A stretch of DNA of 64,000 nucleotides from Mycoplasmopsis maculosa (GCF_900660665.1 NZ_LR215037.1:372001-436000); one strand, 5' to 3'; positions 11,338 to 24,023 are shown, counted from the stretch's first letter. Numbers and translations: made by a program. Notes: a model not told the origin generated them from the letters alone.

Positions 11338-12347
11338 TTTTCCACCTCGCAAATATATAATAATTCTTTATGTCCATCTAAATTTGTCTTACCAGAATTA
11401 AAAGCCTTATAGTCTATTTCTTTTACAACAACTTTTCCTCTTCTGCTTAAAGTTTCAATAATTTGTTCACTGGTGATAGTGTTAACTGAAGAAATACTTC
11501 CTGCTTTATATGTATTGTTATATGACACAACTATTAAGCTGCAGTCTAAATGTTCAATTAAATCAGCAAACAACATAGGAGCCTTTCTTCTGCAATATTC
11601 ACTTTTCAACTCGTTTCGCTTAAACTTCATGGAATTTCCTTCGAATTCAGTAGGCTTATTCCAACGTGCAAGATTCTCCAAAACATGATAGAAATTGATG
11701 TATTGACGAGCATTATACGGAGGATCTATATATACGACATCTGCTTTTATTTTTCTAGAAACAGCATTTGCATCTTCATTATATATATCTGCAGGAATGA
11801 CATTATTTAACACTTCTAAAAGAGATAATCGTCACTCTTTATCTTCAGGCTTTTTTCTCAAAAACGATTCAAAATGTCCTACTGTATTGGCTATTCTGTC
11901 ACAAGAATATAGTAAGGTTGCGACCAAACTATAGTATTCACGAGAATTTAATTCATTTTTTATTCCTTCTATATAATCCCTAATATATCCTATTTTTTTT
12001 GCGTCATTATTTGAAAAATATTTTCCGCCGTAAATCTTTGAAAAATAATTGTCTTCCAATTCACTTCCGACAATTTTATTTAAGTTATTTATTATTTCTT
12101 CGAGATAATCTTTTCTAATTGGTTCTGAACCAAATACAGTTTGATAAACGACATAATTTGAATACAATGTATCGTTTAATATTGTTTTATATCCTTCTTC
12201 AGCAAATTTACAAGCGACAACGCCTGTGCCAGCAAAAATGTCGGCAAAAATAGACCCCCTAGGATATCCATATTCATTTACACTATTAAATATAAAATCA
12301 AGTAGTTTTGTTTTACTTCCAATATATCTTCTACTGCTTATTTTCAT
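11328..12347 (-). CDS. D12-class DNA N6-adenine methyltransferase 1
   Basis: This is a 339-residue protein in code 4. The AdoMet motif (FADIFAGTGVVACKF, about residues 38-52) precedes the catalytic DPPYN near 207, followed by ARQYINFYHVLEN, as in D12/Dam-type enzymes that methylate adenine N6. RRYIGSKTKLLDFIF at the N-terminus is the usual entry motif. A TGA near 11832-11834 lies inside the protein and must be read as Trp. The standard-code stop would be TGA at 11334-11336, overlapping the next ATG; here it reads through as Trp-Asn to TAA 11328. With its neighbour it forms a methyltransferase pair, which suggests an asymmetric recognition site with one enzyme per strand. Confidence 0.85.
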
Positions 12348-13288
12348 TGCTTATACCTCATATTAGTGATTAACACTTCTTGTTCATGAGCATTTCGATC
12401 AACCTTATGATAACTTGCTCCTCTATAGTGATAATCAATGTTATGAACCTCTACTACCTCACTATTTTTATGGCACCAATAAGATAAAGGTTCATTTGTC
12501 TTTCCAACCTTCGTCAAAACATTTGATAGAGCAAAATTAATTTTTTTAGCAATTAATGAGTCTATAAAATCCAGCAATGCATGTTCTTGAGGATTTCCCC
12601 AACCAGAATTATAAACAGCATTTCCAATTAAATATGGTGGATCCATATAAATAAAGTCAGCTTGATTAATAATGTCTAATTTTTCAAGGTCAATAAAGCT
12701 GGCACATATAAATTCACTCTCTATTGTTTTAATGCGTTCTATATATTCTTTGATTTTGTTAACATTCATCCTGTTAAGATCTGTTTTTCCAACTGGCAAA
12801 TTAAAATGACCTTCGCTATTAAATCGAATATCATTATTAAATGCATATACCATCAGCATGTATAATAACACATTTGCATCATCTGTATTTTTGTCAAGGA
12901 GTTGATTATAATCCTCTCTCATTTTATAAAAACCTGCAGAATTATAATCTTTTAACCCATTATTCGCATTTGCATCATTGCATTTTTCGCGATAAAATTT
13001 ATAACCATATTTAAACGAATAAGACAAGCCATATTTGTCAATTACATTTTCACATTCTTTTATAAAACCATCAAAATCTTGTTTTGATAGAAAAATTAAT
13101 AAATTAATGATTCGTTCATTACTATCAACAAATATAATTTTTTTTGCGTTAGTATTTAATCCTACTGTTGCTCCCCCACAAAACAAATCAATCATACACT
13201 CTATATTTTCAGGAAAGTACTTTCTAATTTGGTCCATAATACGGTACTTATTTCCTGTGTAATTTAACGGAGATTTAATTAATTGCAT
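12338..13288 (-). CDS. D12-class DNA N6-adenine methyltransferase 2 (Dam-like)
   Basis: This is a 316-residue protein in code 4. SPLNYTGNKYRIMDQI and MIDLFCGGATVG mark the AdoMet-binding entry; the catalytic motif YMDPPYLIGNAVYNSGWG is near residue 216. It would protect host adenines against the linked nuclease. It begins after GGAGGC within the end of the HTH gene, overlapping it by 10 bases. Its standard-code stop would be TGA at 12344-12346, overlapping the ATG of methyltransferase 1. In this organism it gains Trp-Lys before TAA 12338. Confidence 0.87.
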
Positions 13289-13488
13289 TGTCTAGCCTCC
13301 ATCTCTATGTTGTGTTCTTTGCATATTAATCTAAGTTTTTCTTTCACCAATCTAGTGGGCTCATATTTGCCATTTTCCCATCTATTTACAGACGCAAAAG
13401 AGACGTCAAGCTTTTCTGCAAGTTCATCTTGCGATAAATTAAGTATTGCTCTCACTTTGATAATAGTCGCTGGATAGTTTATTTTCAT
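13279..13488 (-). CDS. XRE-family HTH regulator of the restriction island
   Basis: This is a 69-residue protein. ATG 13488 follows a strong GGAGGCGATAAT site; the frame is open further upstream but without a start signal. The helix-turn-helix is LSQDELAEKLDVSFASVNRWENGKYEP, about residues 17-43 when counted from ATG 13488 (shown here as two joined stretches: LSQDELAEKLDV and SFASVNRWENGKYEP). It is the first gene of the island, overlaps methyltransferase 2 by 10 bases, and resembles the small controller proteins that delay nuclease expression until DNA is methylated. The operator is not identified. Confidence 0.85.
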   Translation of the reverse strand: MKINYPATIIKVRAILNLSQDELAEKLDVSFASVNRWENGKYEPTRLVKEKLRLICKEHNIEMEARQCN

Positions 13489-14210
13489 ATTATCGCCTCC
13501 ATAAAAAAATATCAAACTATATATAAAATTATAACACTTATTGCAAAATAAAGCAAGCAATTCGGCAAAACCAATCATCACTGAACCATAATTTTTTTGT
13601 AGTAATATATCCTGCTGAAAACAATCGTTCCCTAGAAACACCTATCATTACGTTGACATGGCTTTCGTTGCGTAGGAATATCTAAAAAATTAAAGAGCCT
13701 CATAAAAATAAAAACATCGACTATAAATATATCAAGAACTATATCTGTCAAGCCAGAATCCGAACCAATTATGATGGCCACTACGACATTTGTGGCTGAA
13801 ATAATCGACAGAATAACGCAAAAACGAACGACAACAGTTCCTGATGCGATAAGCAACGAAACCAAAGAAATTACCCTAAGAAACTTCTCGCTGTTGCAGA
13901 ACACTTTCTTCAATATCTGAGTATTTCTATATTTTTCTCAAATAATTTTTATATCTAAAATCTTTCATTTCACAGTTATATTCAAGTAAAAAAAGGATCT
14001 GTAAAAACACTTAACAAATATGTAAGAACCTTTCGTTTTTTTATAGAAATGCCAAATAAACAAAAATCCAGGTTCACTGTTGCTTTTTTAGCTGAAACCA
14101 GGATAAATGATGCGGATTTTTGATAAAAAGGCTCTAAAAACCCTACAAAGTGCACAAAAAAAGATTTGTACAGCAATTTTTACTGTATCAAACCTATGCT
14201 TCCTATATGG
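13489..14210. other. Upstream flank of the restriction island, no assigned gene
   Basis: This 720-base stretch has a base composition like the island. On the minus strand a 93-codon frame (13632-13913) encodes two hydrophobic stretches (about residues 14-60), but I see no good ribosome site or family resemblance. The promoter of the island should lie near 13500-13560. The stretch ends at tRNA-Thr. I see no integrase and no copy of the tRNA end on the far side of the island. Confidence 0.4.
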
Positions 14211-14282
14211 TGCCGACTACGGGAATCGAACCCGTGTCTGCTGGTTACGAGTCAGCTGCCTTACCACTAAGCGAAATCGGCA
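14211..14282 (-). tRNA. tRNA-Thr, anticodon CGT
   Basis: A 72-nt cloverleaf: acceptor TGCCGAT with ATCGGCA-type pairing, D arm GCTTAGTGGTAAGGC, anticodon loop CTCGTAA (anticodon CGT, reads ACG), T loop TTCGATT. The last anticodon-stem pair is A-C, not a Watson-Crick pair. It lies 18 bases upstream of tyrS on the same strand and borders the acquired island. Confidence 0.85.
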
Positions 14283-14300
14283 TAATAAAGAAAAACTTTA

Positions 14301-15536
14301 TTATTTAGTTTTAATTAAAATTGTTTGTTTTTTACCTTTTTTAAATATTGCATATTTTCCTTCATAATTGATAGGCATATACAAACTATTTTCATCTATA
14401 TTATTATTATCTAATTTTAAGGCATTTGTTTGAATAAATTCTCTAGCTTCTCTTTTCGAAGAAATAATTTTAGCTTCAATTAATGAATCAATTAAATTTG
14501 AATTTTTTTCTAAAATAACTACTGGTAAGTAATTTTCGATAACTTCTAAGTCTTTTTTATTTAAACTTAAAACATCAAAATTTTTATCAAAAAGAATTTT
14601 TGTAATATTTTGAGCTTGTTTTAATTCTTCTTTTCCGAAAATGTCTTTTACTATTTCATCTGCTAATATTTTTTGTGCATAATGAGCTGAAGGGTTTTCA
14701 AAATGTTTATTTAAAATATTTCTAATTTCTTCAACAGGTAAAAAGGTTAATCACATTAATAATTTTTCAACCATTGAATCAGGTTGATTTACTAAATATT
14801 GATACATATTAAATGGGCTTGATAAAGTTTTATCTAACCATAAAGAACCACCACCTGTTGATTTTCCAATTTTATTTCCATTTTCATCTGTTAATAAATC
14901 TACTGTTAATCCTACTGCATTGTGTTTTTCAGGAAAAATTTTAGATATCATATCTAAACCTGTTGTTATATTTCCTCATTGATCAGAACCACCAACTTGT
15001 ACTTTAATACCATCAGATTTATACAATGATAAAAAGTCATATCCTTGTAGTAATTGATAAGAAAATTCTGTAAAAGATAAGCCTCTTTCTATTCTTTTTT
15101 GAACTGATTCTTTTGATAACATATATGAAACATTAACTAATTTTCCAGCGTCTCTTAAAAACTCAAGAACATTCATATCTTTATAAATGTTATAGTTATC
15201 AATAACTTTTAACCCAAAACTTTCTAATTGTTTTCTAATGTTTTCTTTATTAGCTAAAACTTGTTCATTATTTAATAAAACTCTTTCAGAATCTCTAAAT
15301 GATGGATCCCCAATCATACCAGTAGCTCCACCAACTAATGCATAAGCATTAAAACCAAATTCTTTAAATCTTTTTAAAACACTTATTAGAATATAATTTC
15401 CTAAATGTAAACTTTTAGCACTAGGATCAAATCCAACATAAACACCAGTTTCTTTTGGATTTAAATTTTCAAATTTTTCTAAATTAGTTATATCTTTTAA
15501 AATTTTTCTTTCTTTTAATTCTTTAATAATACTCAT
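14301..15536 (-). CDS. tyrS: Tyrosyl-tRNA synthetase
   Basis: This is a 411-residue class I synthetase that charges tRNA-Tyr. The HIGH-type motif appears as HLGNY near residue 46, GGATGMIGDPS near 75, and the KMSKS-type loop as KIGKSTGG near 226. Residues ~345-411 form the S4-like RNA-binding tail (SSKREAREFIQTNALKLDN). ATG 15536 begins MSIIKELKERKILKD, the usual start; the open frame upstream lies in the previous gene. It follows the tRNA-binding protein gene by a single base, so the two are co-transcribed. Confidence 0.96.
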
Positions 15537-15537
15537 T

Positions 15538-16155
15538 TTATCCTCTTCAAAAATCAAATATTTCAGTTATATCTTTTCCTAAATTATTGTCAGTTGCATT
15601 TTCTAAAAAGTTTTCAAATTCGCCTTTTTCTTTTTCATTTAATCTTAAGCTTTCAGATGAACAAAGCATGCCCAAACTATCAACATTCATAACTTTTCCA
15701 CTAGTTATTTCTAGTCCATTAGCTGTTATAGAACCTGGTAAACATCAAAAGAAATATTTATTTTCTAACGTATATGTTGTATTTGTTATTATTTGACGAG
15801 TTTCTGTATTGAAATCAACTTCTAAGACAAATAACTTATCACTTTTTGGATGTACTTCTCTTTTTATAATTTTACCTAAAGCAAAATTAGGTTTTTCATT
15901 AAATTTATAGTTTTTATTTAACATTAAAATTTTTTTTACAAATTCGCTTAAATCAATTAAATTTAAAATTGAAAAATCTTTATTTATATTTATTAATGAA
16001 CTTTTTAGTAAATTTATACTATTAACATTATAATCTTCATCTCTAAAAATTATAAAGTCATCGTAAGTATCTGTTTTTGAAACTTTTATAGATGCGTCAA
16101 AATAAATAATTGATGTGTTTTTATATTTATCATTTAAATTAAAAAATACTGCCAT
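15538..16155 (-). CDS. tRNA-binding (EMAP/YtpR-like) domain protein
   Basis: This is a 205-residue protein in code 4, ending at TAA 15538 after Trp-Arg-Gly. The C-terminal ~110 residues carry the OB-fold tRNA-binding domain: FALGKIIKREVHPKSDKLFV, then PGSITANGLEITSGKVM and a SLGMLCSSESL segment. This domain is found alone (YtpR) and at the start of the PheRS beta chain and the end of MetRS. The N-terminal ~95 residues are lineage-specific. It lies directly upstream of tyrS and is probably co-expressed with it. The exact role of free-standing forms is unclear. Confidence 0.8.
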
Positions 16156-16232
16156 AATTATTTAATTATAAATTAATTAATTATATTTTTATACTCTAAT
16201 CAATAATTATTTTTTTAAACTAAAATATTAGG

Positions 16233-16238
16233 TATAAT
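16233..16238 (+). promoter_or_regulatory. -10 element of degV promoter
   Basis: A perfect TATAAT lies 10 bases before the degV ATG. No clear -35 box is seen, as is usual in mycoplasmas. The short distance implies a very short leader. Confidence 0.5.
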
Positions 16239-16247
16239 GAAAGCATT

Positions 16248-17135
16248 ATGAAATATGCAATTGTAGTTGATTCGTCTTGTGGTCTAACAAAAGCACAAGC
16301 AGAAAAATATGGTTTATATTATTTACCACTTTACATAGATATTGATAACAAAACTTACGCAGATGGTATTGATATTAATTCAGAAAATTTATTTAATACT
16401 TTTAATTTAAAATCAGAAGTTAAAACTTCAGCTTTTAATCCAGCAGACGCTTATGATTTATTTGAAAAATTATCAAAGGAATACGATGAAATAATTGTCT
16501 ACCCTATATCTAAGCATTTATCAAGTTCATATTCAACTTTAGCAACCACTTTTAAAGAGGAATTTAAAAAACTTAGAGTAATAGAATCTGTTCAAGTTGC
16601 TTCACTAATTATGTTAGATGTTATTTGATTTAAAATGCAATTAGAAAAAGATTCTTCAAAAATTGATGAATATATTAAAAAAATTGAAAAAGGTGATTGA
16701 AAACGTTCAATAACATTAGTTCCTAAACACAATAAATATTTAGTAAAAGGTGGAAGATTACACCCTGCTGCAGCCTTAATTGCTAAAGCATTAGGAATAG
16801 TTCCATTAATAAAATGAGAAAATGGGCAACTTTTAAAAGAAGGAATAGGAAGAAACTTTTTAAAAACAATTTTAAAAAACATTTCAGATAAATCTAAATC
16901 ATTTGATGTTAAAACAAATAATACAAAAGTTATAATTTTACATTCAGGAGCTAATCCAGATGAATTAAGTCAATGTAAAGATCAAGTTAATAAAGAATTT
17001 AAAACTGATCCTGTTATAACTTACATTCCTAGCGTTGTTTCAATTCATACTGGTCCTGAAGCATATGCAACTATCGCTTTTGAAGATGAAAATGCAGATA
17101 AAATTTTAAAAACTTTTTCAGATATTATTAAATAG
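16248..17135 (+). CDS. DegV family fatty-acid-binding protein
   Basis: This is a 295-residue protein. The family signature is clear: YAIVVDSSCGLTKAQAEKYG at the N-terminus, SKHLSSSYST near residue 90, KYLVKGGRLHPAAALIAKAL near 163-182, and the C-terminal HTGPEAYATIAF. DegV/FakB-type proteins bind a fatty acid and present it to a kinase (FakA) for phosphorylation and use in lipids. Five internal TGA codons are Trp. It stands alone, with a promoter at 16233 and a terminator at its 3' end, so it is monocistronic. Confidence 0.92.
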
Positions 17136-17160
17136 CCTTTGTCGGCTATTTTTATTTTTA
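17131..17160 (+). terminator. Rho-independent terminator of degV
   Basis: A 7-base stem AATAGCC/GGCTATT with a 6-base loop overlaps the degV stop codon and is followed by a T-rich run. Confidence 0.8.
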
Positions 17161-17174
17161 AAAAAATAAAAAAA

Positions 17175-17249
17175 TGGCAGGAGTAACAGGACTCGAACCC
17201 ATAACACACGGGGTTGAAGCCCGTTGTTCTACCATTGAACTATACTCCT
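17175..17249 (-). tRNA. tRNA-Trp, anticodon TCA (reads UGA and UGG)
   Basis: The cloverleaf is AGGAGTA acceptor, GTTCAATGGTAGAAC D arm, ACGGG-CTTCAAC-CCCGT anticodon arm, TTCGAGT T loop, with an encoded CCA at 17175-17177. Anticodon TCA pairs with UGA, which shows directly that UGA is read as Trp here. Confidence 0.93.
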
Positions 17250-17274
17250 ACAATAATAATGGTATTATACACCA

Positions 17275-17493
17275 TTATTTAAGAAGTTTATCAAAAACTT
17301 CTACAATATCTTTAACTTTTTTAACTTTCATTAAATCTTCATCTGCAATTGTTACTTCATATTTTTCTTCAAACTGAAAAACCATTTCAGCTAATGAAAG
17401 AGAATCAATTTGCAATTCTGAAAACTCAGATTCAAGAGTAACTGGCTTTTTAGTTAAACTTTGAATTCTAGCAATAATGTAATTTATATCCAT
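17275..17493 (-). CDS. acpP: Acyl carrier protein homologue
   Basis: This is a 72-residue acidic helical protein. The phosphopantetheine site is the Ser of LQIDSLSLAEMVFQFEEKY, about residue 36. ATG 17493 is preferred over an in-frame TTG at 17511. Length is normal. Mycoplasmas often keep acpP without full fatty-acid synthesis, so it may serve lipid modification or acyl transfer. Confidence 0.85.
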   Translation of the reverse strand: MDINYIIARIQSLTKKPVTLESEFSELQIDSLSLAEMVFQFEEKYEVTIADEDLMKVKKVKDIVEVFDKLLK

Positions 17494-17511
17494 AATTTTA
17501 TTATATAGCAA

Positions 17512-18222
17512 TTAAAATTTAACAATAGCAAAACGATATTTATCATTTATATCTTTTAATAATGTTGAGTTTTTAATATTTTTTCAAATATTTTTATGTT
17601 TAGGATTTATTTCAAAAATTAATAATCCATTTTTATTTAAAAAAATTGGAGCTTCTTCTAATATTTTTTCATAAAAATATCAACCTTCTTTTGGTGCAAA
17701 AATTGCATGTTCTGGTTCAAATTTTAAACTTTCACTTTGCGCATCTTTATCATCATAAGCTACATAAGGAGGATTTGAAATTATAATATCATATTTGCCT
17801 TTTATATCTTTAAATAAATCACTTTGGATTATTTTAATATCATGATTTTTACCTAAATTTAATTCTGCATTTTCTTTTGTTTGTTTAATAGCGTTTGAGT
17901 CTATATCACTAGCTGTTAAATCTAGAGTATTGTTATTCTTTTTTAATGAAATTGCAATAAAACCACTACCTGTGCACAAATCAAGAATTTTCATATTATT
18001 TTTAATATATTTTTTTAATACTAAATCAACCATTTCTTCTGTTTCGTATCTTGGAATTAAAACGTTATAGTTTAAATTTATTCTTGTATTTAAAAACTCA
18101 ACATATCCCATTATTAGCTGAATTGGCATGTTCATGTTGAGTTTTTTTATTTCATCTTCTGTGGCCTTTTGTTCTAATCCATATCTTCTTTTTTCTAAAA
18201 GAAGATCATCAATTGTAGGCAT
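17512..18222 (-). CDS. prmC: Peptide chain release factor N5-glutamine methyltransferase
   Basis: This is a 236-residue protein, shorter at the N-terminus than the ~280 typical. The AdoMet motif ILDLCTGSGFIAISLKK is near residue 83 and the catalytic NPPY (IIISNPPYVAYDD) near 144. It methylates the Gln of the GGQ loop in release factors. It starts one base after the stop of prfA, whose product is its substrate, so the two are coupled. Confidence 0.93.
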
Positions 18223-18223
18223 T

Positions 18224-19300
18224 TTAAAAACCACCTTCTTTTATTTTTTGATTTTGTTCTTCAGTAAGCAATGCATCAATTAATCCTGTTAGTTTACCTT
18301 CCATAACAGGTTTTAAACTTGTTGAAAAAGAAATTCTATGATCAGTTACTCTATCTTGTGGATAATTGTATGTTCTTATTTTTTCACTTCTGTCACCATG
18401 GCCAGCTAATTTTCTATATCCAGCTTCTTCGTCTTGTTTCTTTTGCATTTCTAAATCATATAATTTTGATTTTAAAACCATTAAAGCAGTCTCTCTATTA
18501 GCAATTTGGCTTCTTTCATCTTGCGAAGTAACAACAATACCTGATGGTATATGAGTAATTCTAACAGCTGAGTCAGTTGTATTAACACTTTGACCACCTG
18601 CACCACTTGAACGGTAAACATCTACTTTTATATCTTGTGATTTAATCTCAATATCTACAGAATCATCTATTTCAGGCATAACTGTAACTGTTGAAGTAGA
18701 TGTATGTATTCTACCAGCGCTTTCAGTAACTGGAACTCTTTGTACCCTATGTACGCCAGATTCAAACTTAAATTTTGAATAAGCTTTTTCTCCTCTTATA
18801 GAAAAAACTATTTGACTAAAACCACCAGTTGAAGCTGTTGAAGAAGATAATATTTTGAATTTAAAACCTAACTCTTCTGCAAATTTTGAATACATTCTAA
18901 ATAAGTCTCCAGCAAATATATTAGCTTCATCTCCACCTGCTGCTCCTCTTATTTCAACTATAACGTTTTTATCATCGTTTTCGTCTTTTGGTAAAATCAA
19001 TATTTTTAATTCTTCCTCTAAAGGAGCTAATTTAGAAGTATTTTCGTCAATAATACTTTTAGCAAATTCTACTTCTTCTGCATTTTTTGAACTTAACATT
19101 TCTTTAGCCATTTCAATATCGTTTAAAATATTTTCATAAGTATTAAAAGCTTCAGCTATGTCTTTGATTTTATTAACTTCTTTACTTATTTTTGTATATT
19201 CCTTAATATCGCTAATAATTTCAGGTTCGTCTAATTTTTTTAATAATTCATTATAGCTATCTCTAATTTCAGATAGTGATTTATACATATTCTTTTCCAT
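18224..19300 (-). CDS. prfA: Peptide chain release factor 1
   Basis: This is a 358-residue protein starting [12 protein letters not shown] at 19300; ATG 19288 is an alternative. The GGQ loop [19 protein letters not shown] is near residue 237, and [16 protein letters not shown] near 120. RF1 releases at UAA and UAG, the only stops in a UGA-Trp organism, consistent with absence of an RF2 gene here. It leads an operon with prmC. Confidence 0.96.
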   Translation of the reverse strand: MEKNMYKSLSEIRDSYNELLKKLDEPEIISDIKEYTKISKEVNKIKDIAEAFNTYENILNDIEMAKEMLSSKNAEEVEFAKSIIDENTSKLAPLEEELKILILPKDENDDKNVIVEIRGAAGGDEANIFAGDLFRMYSKFAEELGFKFKILSSSTASTGGFSQIVFSIRGEKAYSKFKFESGVHRVQRVPVTESAGRIHTSTSTVTVMPEIDDSVDIEIKSQDIKVDVYRSSGAGGQSVNTTDSAVRITHIPSGIVVTSQDERSQIANRETALMVLKSKLYDLEMQKKQDEEAGYRKLAGHGDRSEKIRTYNYPQDRVTDHRISFSTSLKPVMEGKLTGLIDALLTEEQNQKIKEGGF

Positions 19301-19324
19301 AATTTTTATATTATATATAAAAAT

Positions 19325-19355
19325 ATAATAAAAATTCAGCATAAAGCTGAATTTA
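19325..19355 (-). terminator. Terminator of the YitT-like gene
   Basis: The 8-base stem AATTCAGC/GCTGAATT with a 5-base loop lies just after the YitT stop codon and is followed on the minus strand by a T run. It separates that gene from prfA. Confidence 0.75.
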
Positions 19356-19356
19356 A

Positions 19357-20820
19357 TTAAAATTTGTGTTCAGGAATATATAATTTTCCGTCAACACTTG
19401 CAACATCTGTTATTGTAATAAAGGCGTTTTGGTCAACTGATCTAATTTTCTTTATTAAACGAGGAACTTGTCTATAAAGAGTTATAGAAGATAAAATTTG
19501 TAGTTTATTTCCAGAGTAACCACCTTCACCCTTTGTAACAGTAAAGTTATTAATTGTTCTTTGATCATTAATTATAATATCTCTTATTTCATCTAAATGA
19601 TGTGTATAAACTTTACATTGAACAATTCTAAATCTTGGGAATAATTTATTTAATCACATAACAAAAACAAAATTACAAATAAATGTTGATATAAAGTTAG
19701 GTGATATATAAAAATCTACTTTTCATGATAAATCTGCAAGACTTTTAATTGTTAAACGTGCTTGTTCAGACATAACTGCATTACTTTCATAAATAGTTTT
19801 AAAATCTTTAGCTATTAAACTAGCAGGTACGTATGTACCAATTAAAACTGATACAACTATAATTATGATATTGATATAACCATTCATTGTTCCGAAATCT
19901 TTTTGTTTATAGATAGAAAGGTACTCACCAATAATTCCTGTTACACCTGCTGATCCACCCATAATTGCAATAATAGCAAAGAAATAAGCTAATAAAATTC
20001 CATAAACAAAAGCAAATATAATTTGAGCTATTATATTTCCGCCATCACTTCATTGCAATGGAATTAATTTTAAAACATTATTAACATTATCAGAAGTTCA
20101 TTTAACACCTTCTGTTGTTTGTAATAATGATTTAATTTCAGAAGTTATTTCAGGGTGATTAAAAACACCAAATAAAGTAAAATTATTTATTGCAGGTATT
20201 TGACCCATTGCAGCTGAAACCAAGCTACTTACAACCAAAAATTCTAATGTTAAAACTGTATAATGCTTTCCTAATTTTTTTCATGAAAAAATAAATAAAG
20301 GAATACTTAATACTAAATATAAAATTCAAAATAAAGAGTGATCGATGATATTAAATAATGTACCGTTAATTTCTGGATTATTTCTTAATAATGTGACAGT
20401 TAATTTTGAAATAGCTTGTCCAAAAGCTGCTAAGCCAAAGTTATATATACCTGGGTTCTTAACTAAAAATACACTAACAACTCCAAATAATATTGCTAAA
20501 CCAGCTGTAATCAAGCCTAATTTTCAAAATGGCATTAATGCGTAAAATCTTGAAAGTTTTAAAACAAAATTACTTAATTTAGTTTGTTTATAAGTTGTAT
20601 TTTTCTTATCAATAACTTGTTTTCTTGTATGAACATATGAGCTATCACTACTTGAAATATTTTCATTATTTCCAGTTAAAACTTGATCTATAGTAATGTC
20701 ATTATCTCTATTTGAATTATGAGAATCTGCTTCACATTTTTCATAAACTTCTTTAGCTATTTTTTCCATTTCTTTATTTTGATTTGTAATTTTGTTTAAA
20801 TTTTCATTTTCTTTATTCAT
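19357..20820 (-). CDS. YitT family membrane protein
   Basis: This is a 487-residue protein. The first ~95 residues are polar and cytoplasmic. Membrane helices follow (about 100-125, 160-210, 270-335, 415-430), with [15 protein letters not shown] between two of them, a YitT/DUF161 feature. The C-terminal ~90 residues ([18 protein letters not shown] through [14 protein letters not shown]) match the DUF2179 domain at the end of YitT proteins. The function of this family is not established. Several TGA codons are Trp. The long polar N-terminus is unlike bacterial YitT and seems mycoplasma-specific. Confidence 0.85.
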
Positions 20821-20986
20821 ATAAATGCCTCCTTTCTTAAGAATAAATATAAAAAATATTTTATATCAATAACTATATAAAACACTTACTTTTATTCTAT
20901 CAAAAAAATTAAACATTAGTAAATCATTAAATGAAAAAGTCAGTTATAAACAAAATATTTTAAAAGAAAAAAATGCATAAATTTTG

Positions 20987-20992
20987 TATAAT
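20987..20992 (+). promoter_or_regulatory. -10 element for the gyrB operon
   Basis: A TATAAT preceded by TTTTG lies 49 bases before ATG 21041. It sits in the divergent region between this operon and the YitT gene. Confidence 0.45.
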
Positions 20993-21040
20993 TATATTTA
21001 TTATATATTTATATATAAATATATTTATTAAAAGGAAAGC

Positions 21041-22003
21041 ATGAAAGAAAAGAAAAATTTAGAAAGTCTATTTTTTAGTCAAAAAGATATTATTTTAAAT
21101 GGAATTAATTATTCAGATATTGCAAGAAATAAAGGAAAAAAAGTAAGTAAAGATATCTTAAATTCCTTAGATGAAATAATTGCAACTTATAATATTATTT
21201 TAATAATTAATGAAAATACAATAATAAGTTTTAAAAAAGAATTACTTAATAACTTATTTTATAACTATTTTGCTAATAAAAATATTTTTCCAGAAAATGA
21301 AGAAGTTTTATTTAACTTTATTTTTGAAGAATTTGGAATAGATTATGATTATTATAATTCGCTTATTAAAGAAAAATTTTTCTTAACTAATCAATCATTA
21401 AAAAACGCAATATCTTTTTTAGATAAATTTAATTTTAATTATAAAAATGATATTGTTGGTGCTTTTAATTTAAATTTTGAGGACATATATAAAAATTTAT
21501 TTTTAAATACACTAAAAATTTATAAAACTGATTTTAGTGTTGATTTTTTTAAAAATGAACTAATAAATCTTTTTAACTATTTATTTAATGTAAATTTTAG
21601 TTTAGATAAAATAATTTCTAAAAAAAATATTAATAACATAAATAATCACAATTTAAATTTAAAACAAAATTTAGAAAAAATTGAAAATAGAATCATTAAT
21701 AACGAATTAGAAGCTATTATTAAATATATTGATTTAATTTTGCTTAAACCTTTAAATTTTGAAAATAATATAATATTAAAAATTTATTTAGATATTTTAT
21801 TAATTGATAAGTTTAATAAAAGAATAAATTGAAACGCAATAAAATTTGATGATTTTTATGAAGCATACATTAATATTCATAAAAATCCTTCAAAGTTAAT
21901 AAATATGCTTAATAAAAATATTATATATAATAAAAATAATGACAGCTTAAATGAGCAAATAGTTAAATCTATTTTTGCACTTGATTTTATTGAAATTAAT
22001 TAG
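21041..22003 (+). CDS. Hypothetical protein upstream of gyrB
   Basis: This is a 320-residue protein rich in Asn, Lys, Leu and Ile. AAAGGAAAG precedes the ATG. It is soluble and largely helical, and the N-terminal ~60 residues ([20 protein letters not shown]) could be a degenerate DNA-binding region, which is only a guess. It ends 8 bases before gyrB with the gyrB ribosome site GGAG right after its stop, so they form one operon. I do not recognise the family. Confidence 0.75.
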
Positions 22004-22011
22004 GAGATATC

Positions 22012-23967
<1,956 letters not shown>

Positions 23968-24017
23968 TAAAAAGTTAAAAAAAGCATATTTTTTAGCTAA
24001 AAAATCAACTTTTTAAG

Positions 24018-24023
24018 TATAAT
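24018..24023 (+). promoter_or_regulatory. -10 element of trxA promoter
   Basis: A perfect TATAAT lies 26 bases before the trxA ATG, downstream of an A/T-rich imperfect hairpin (about 23970-24015) that may end the gyrB transcript. Confidence 0.5.

Noticed and set aside
13632-13913. Minus-strand 93-codon frame with hydrophobic segments upstream of the HTH gene.
   Set aside because: No ribosome site or family resemblance; mentioned only in the flank entry.
14107-14367. Plus-strand open frame of 86 codons.
   Set aside because: It runs antisense through tRNA-Thr and the end of tyrS; no ribosome site.
17174-17377. Plus-strand open frame of 67 codons.
   Set aside because: It covers tRNA-Trp and the end of acpP on the opposite strand.
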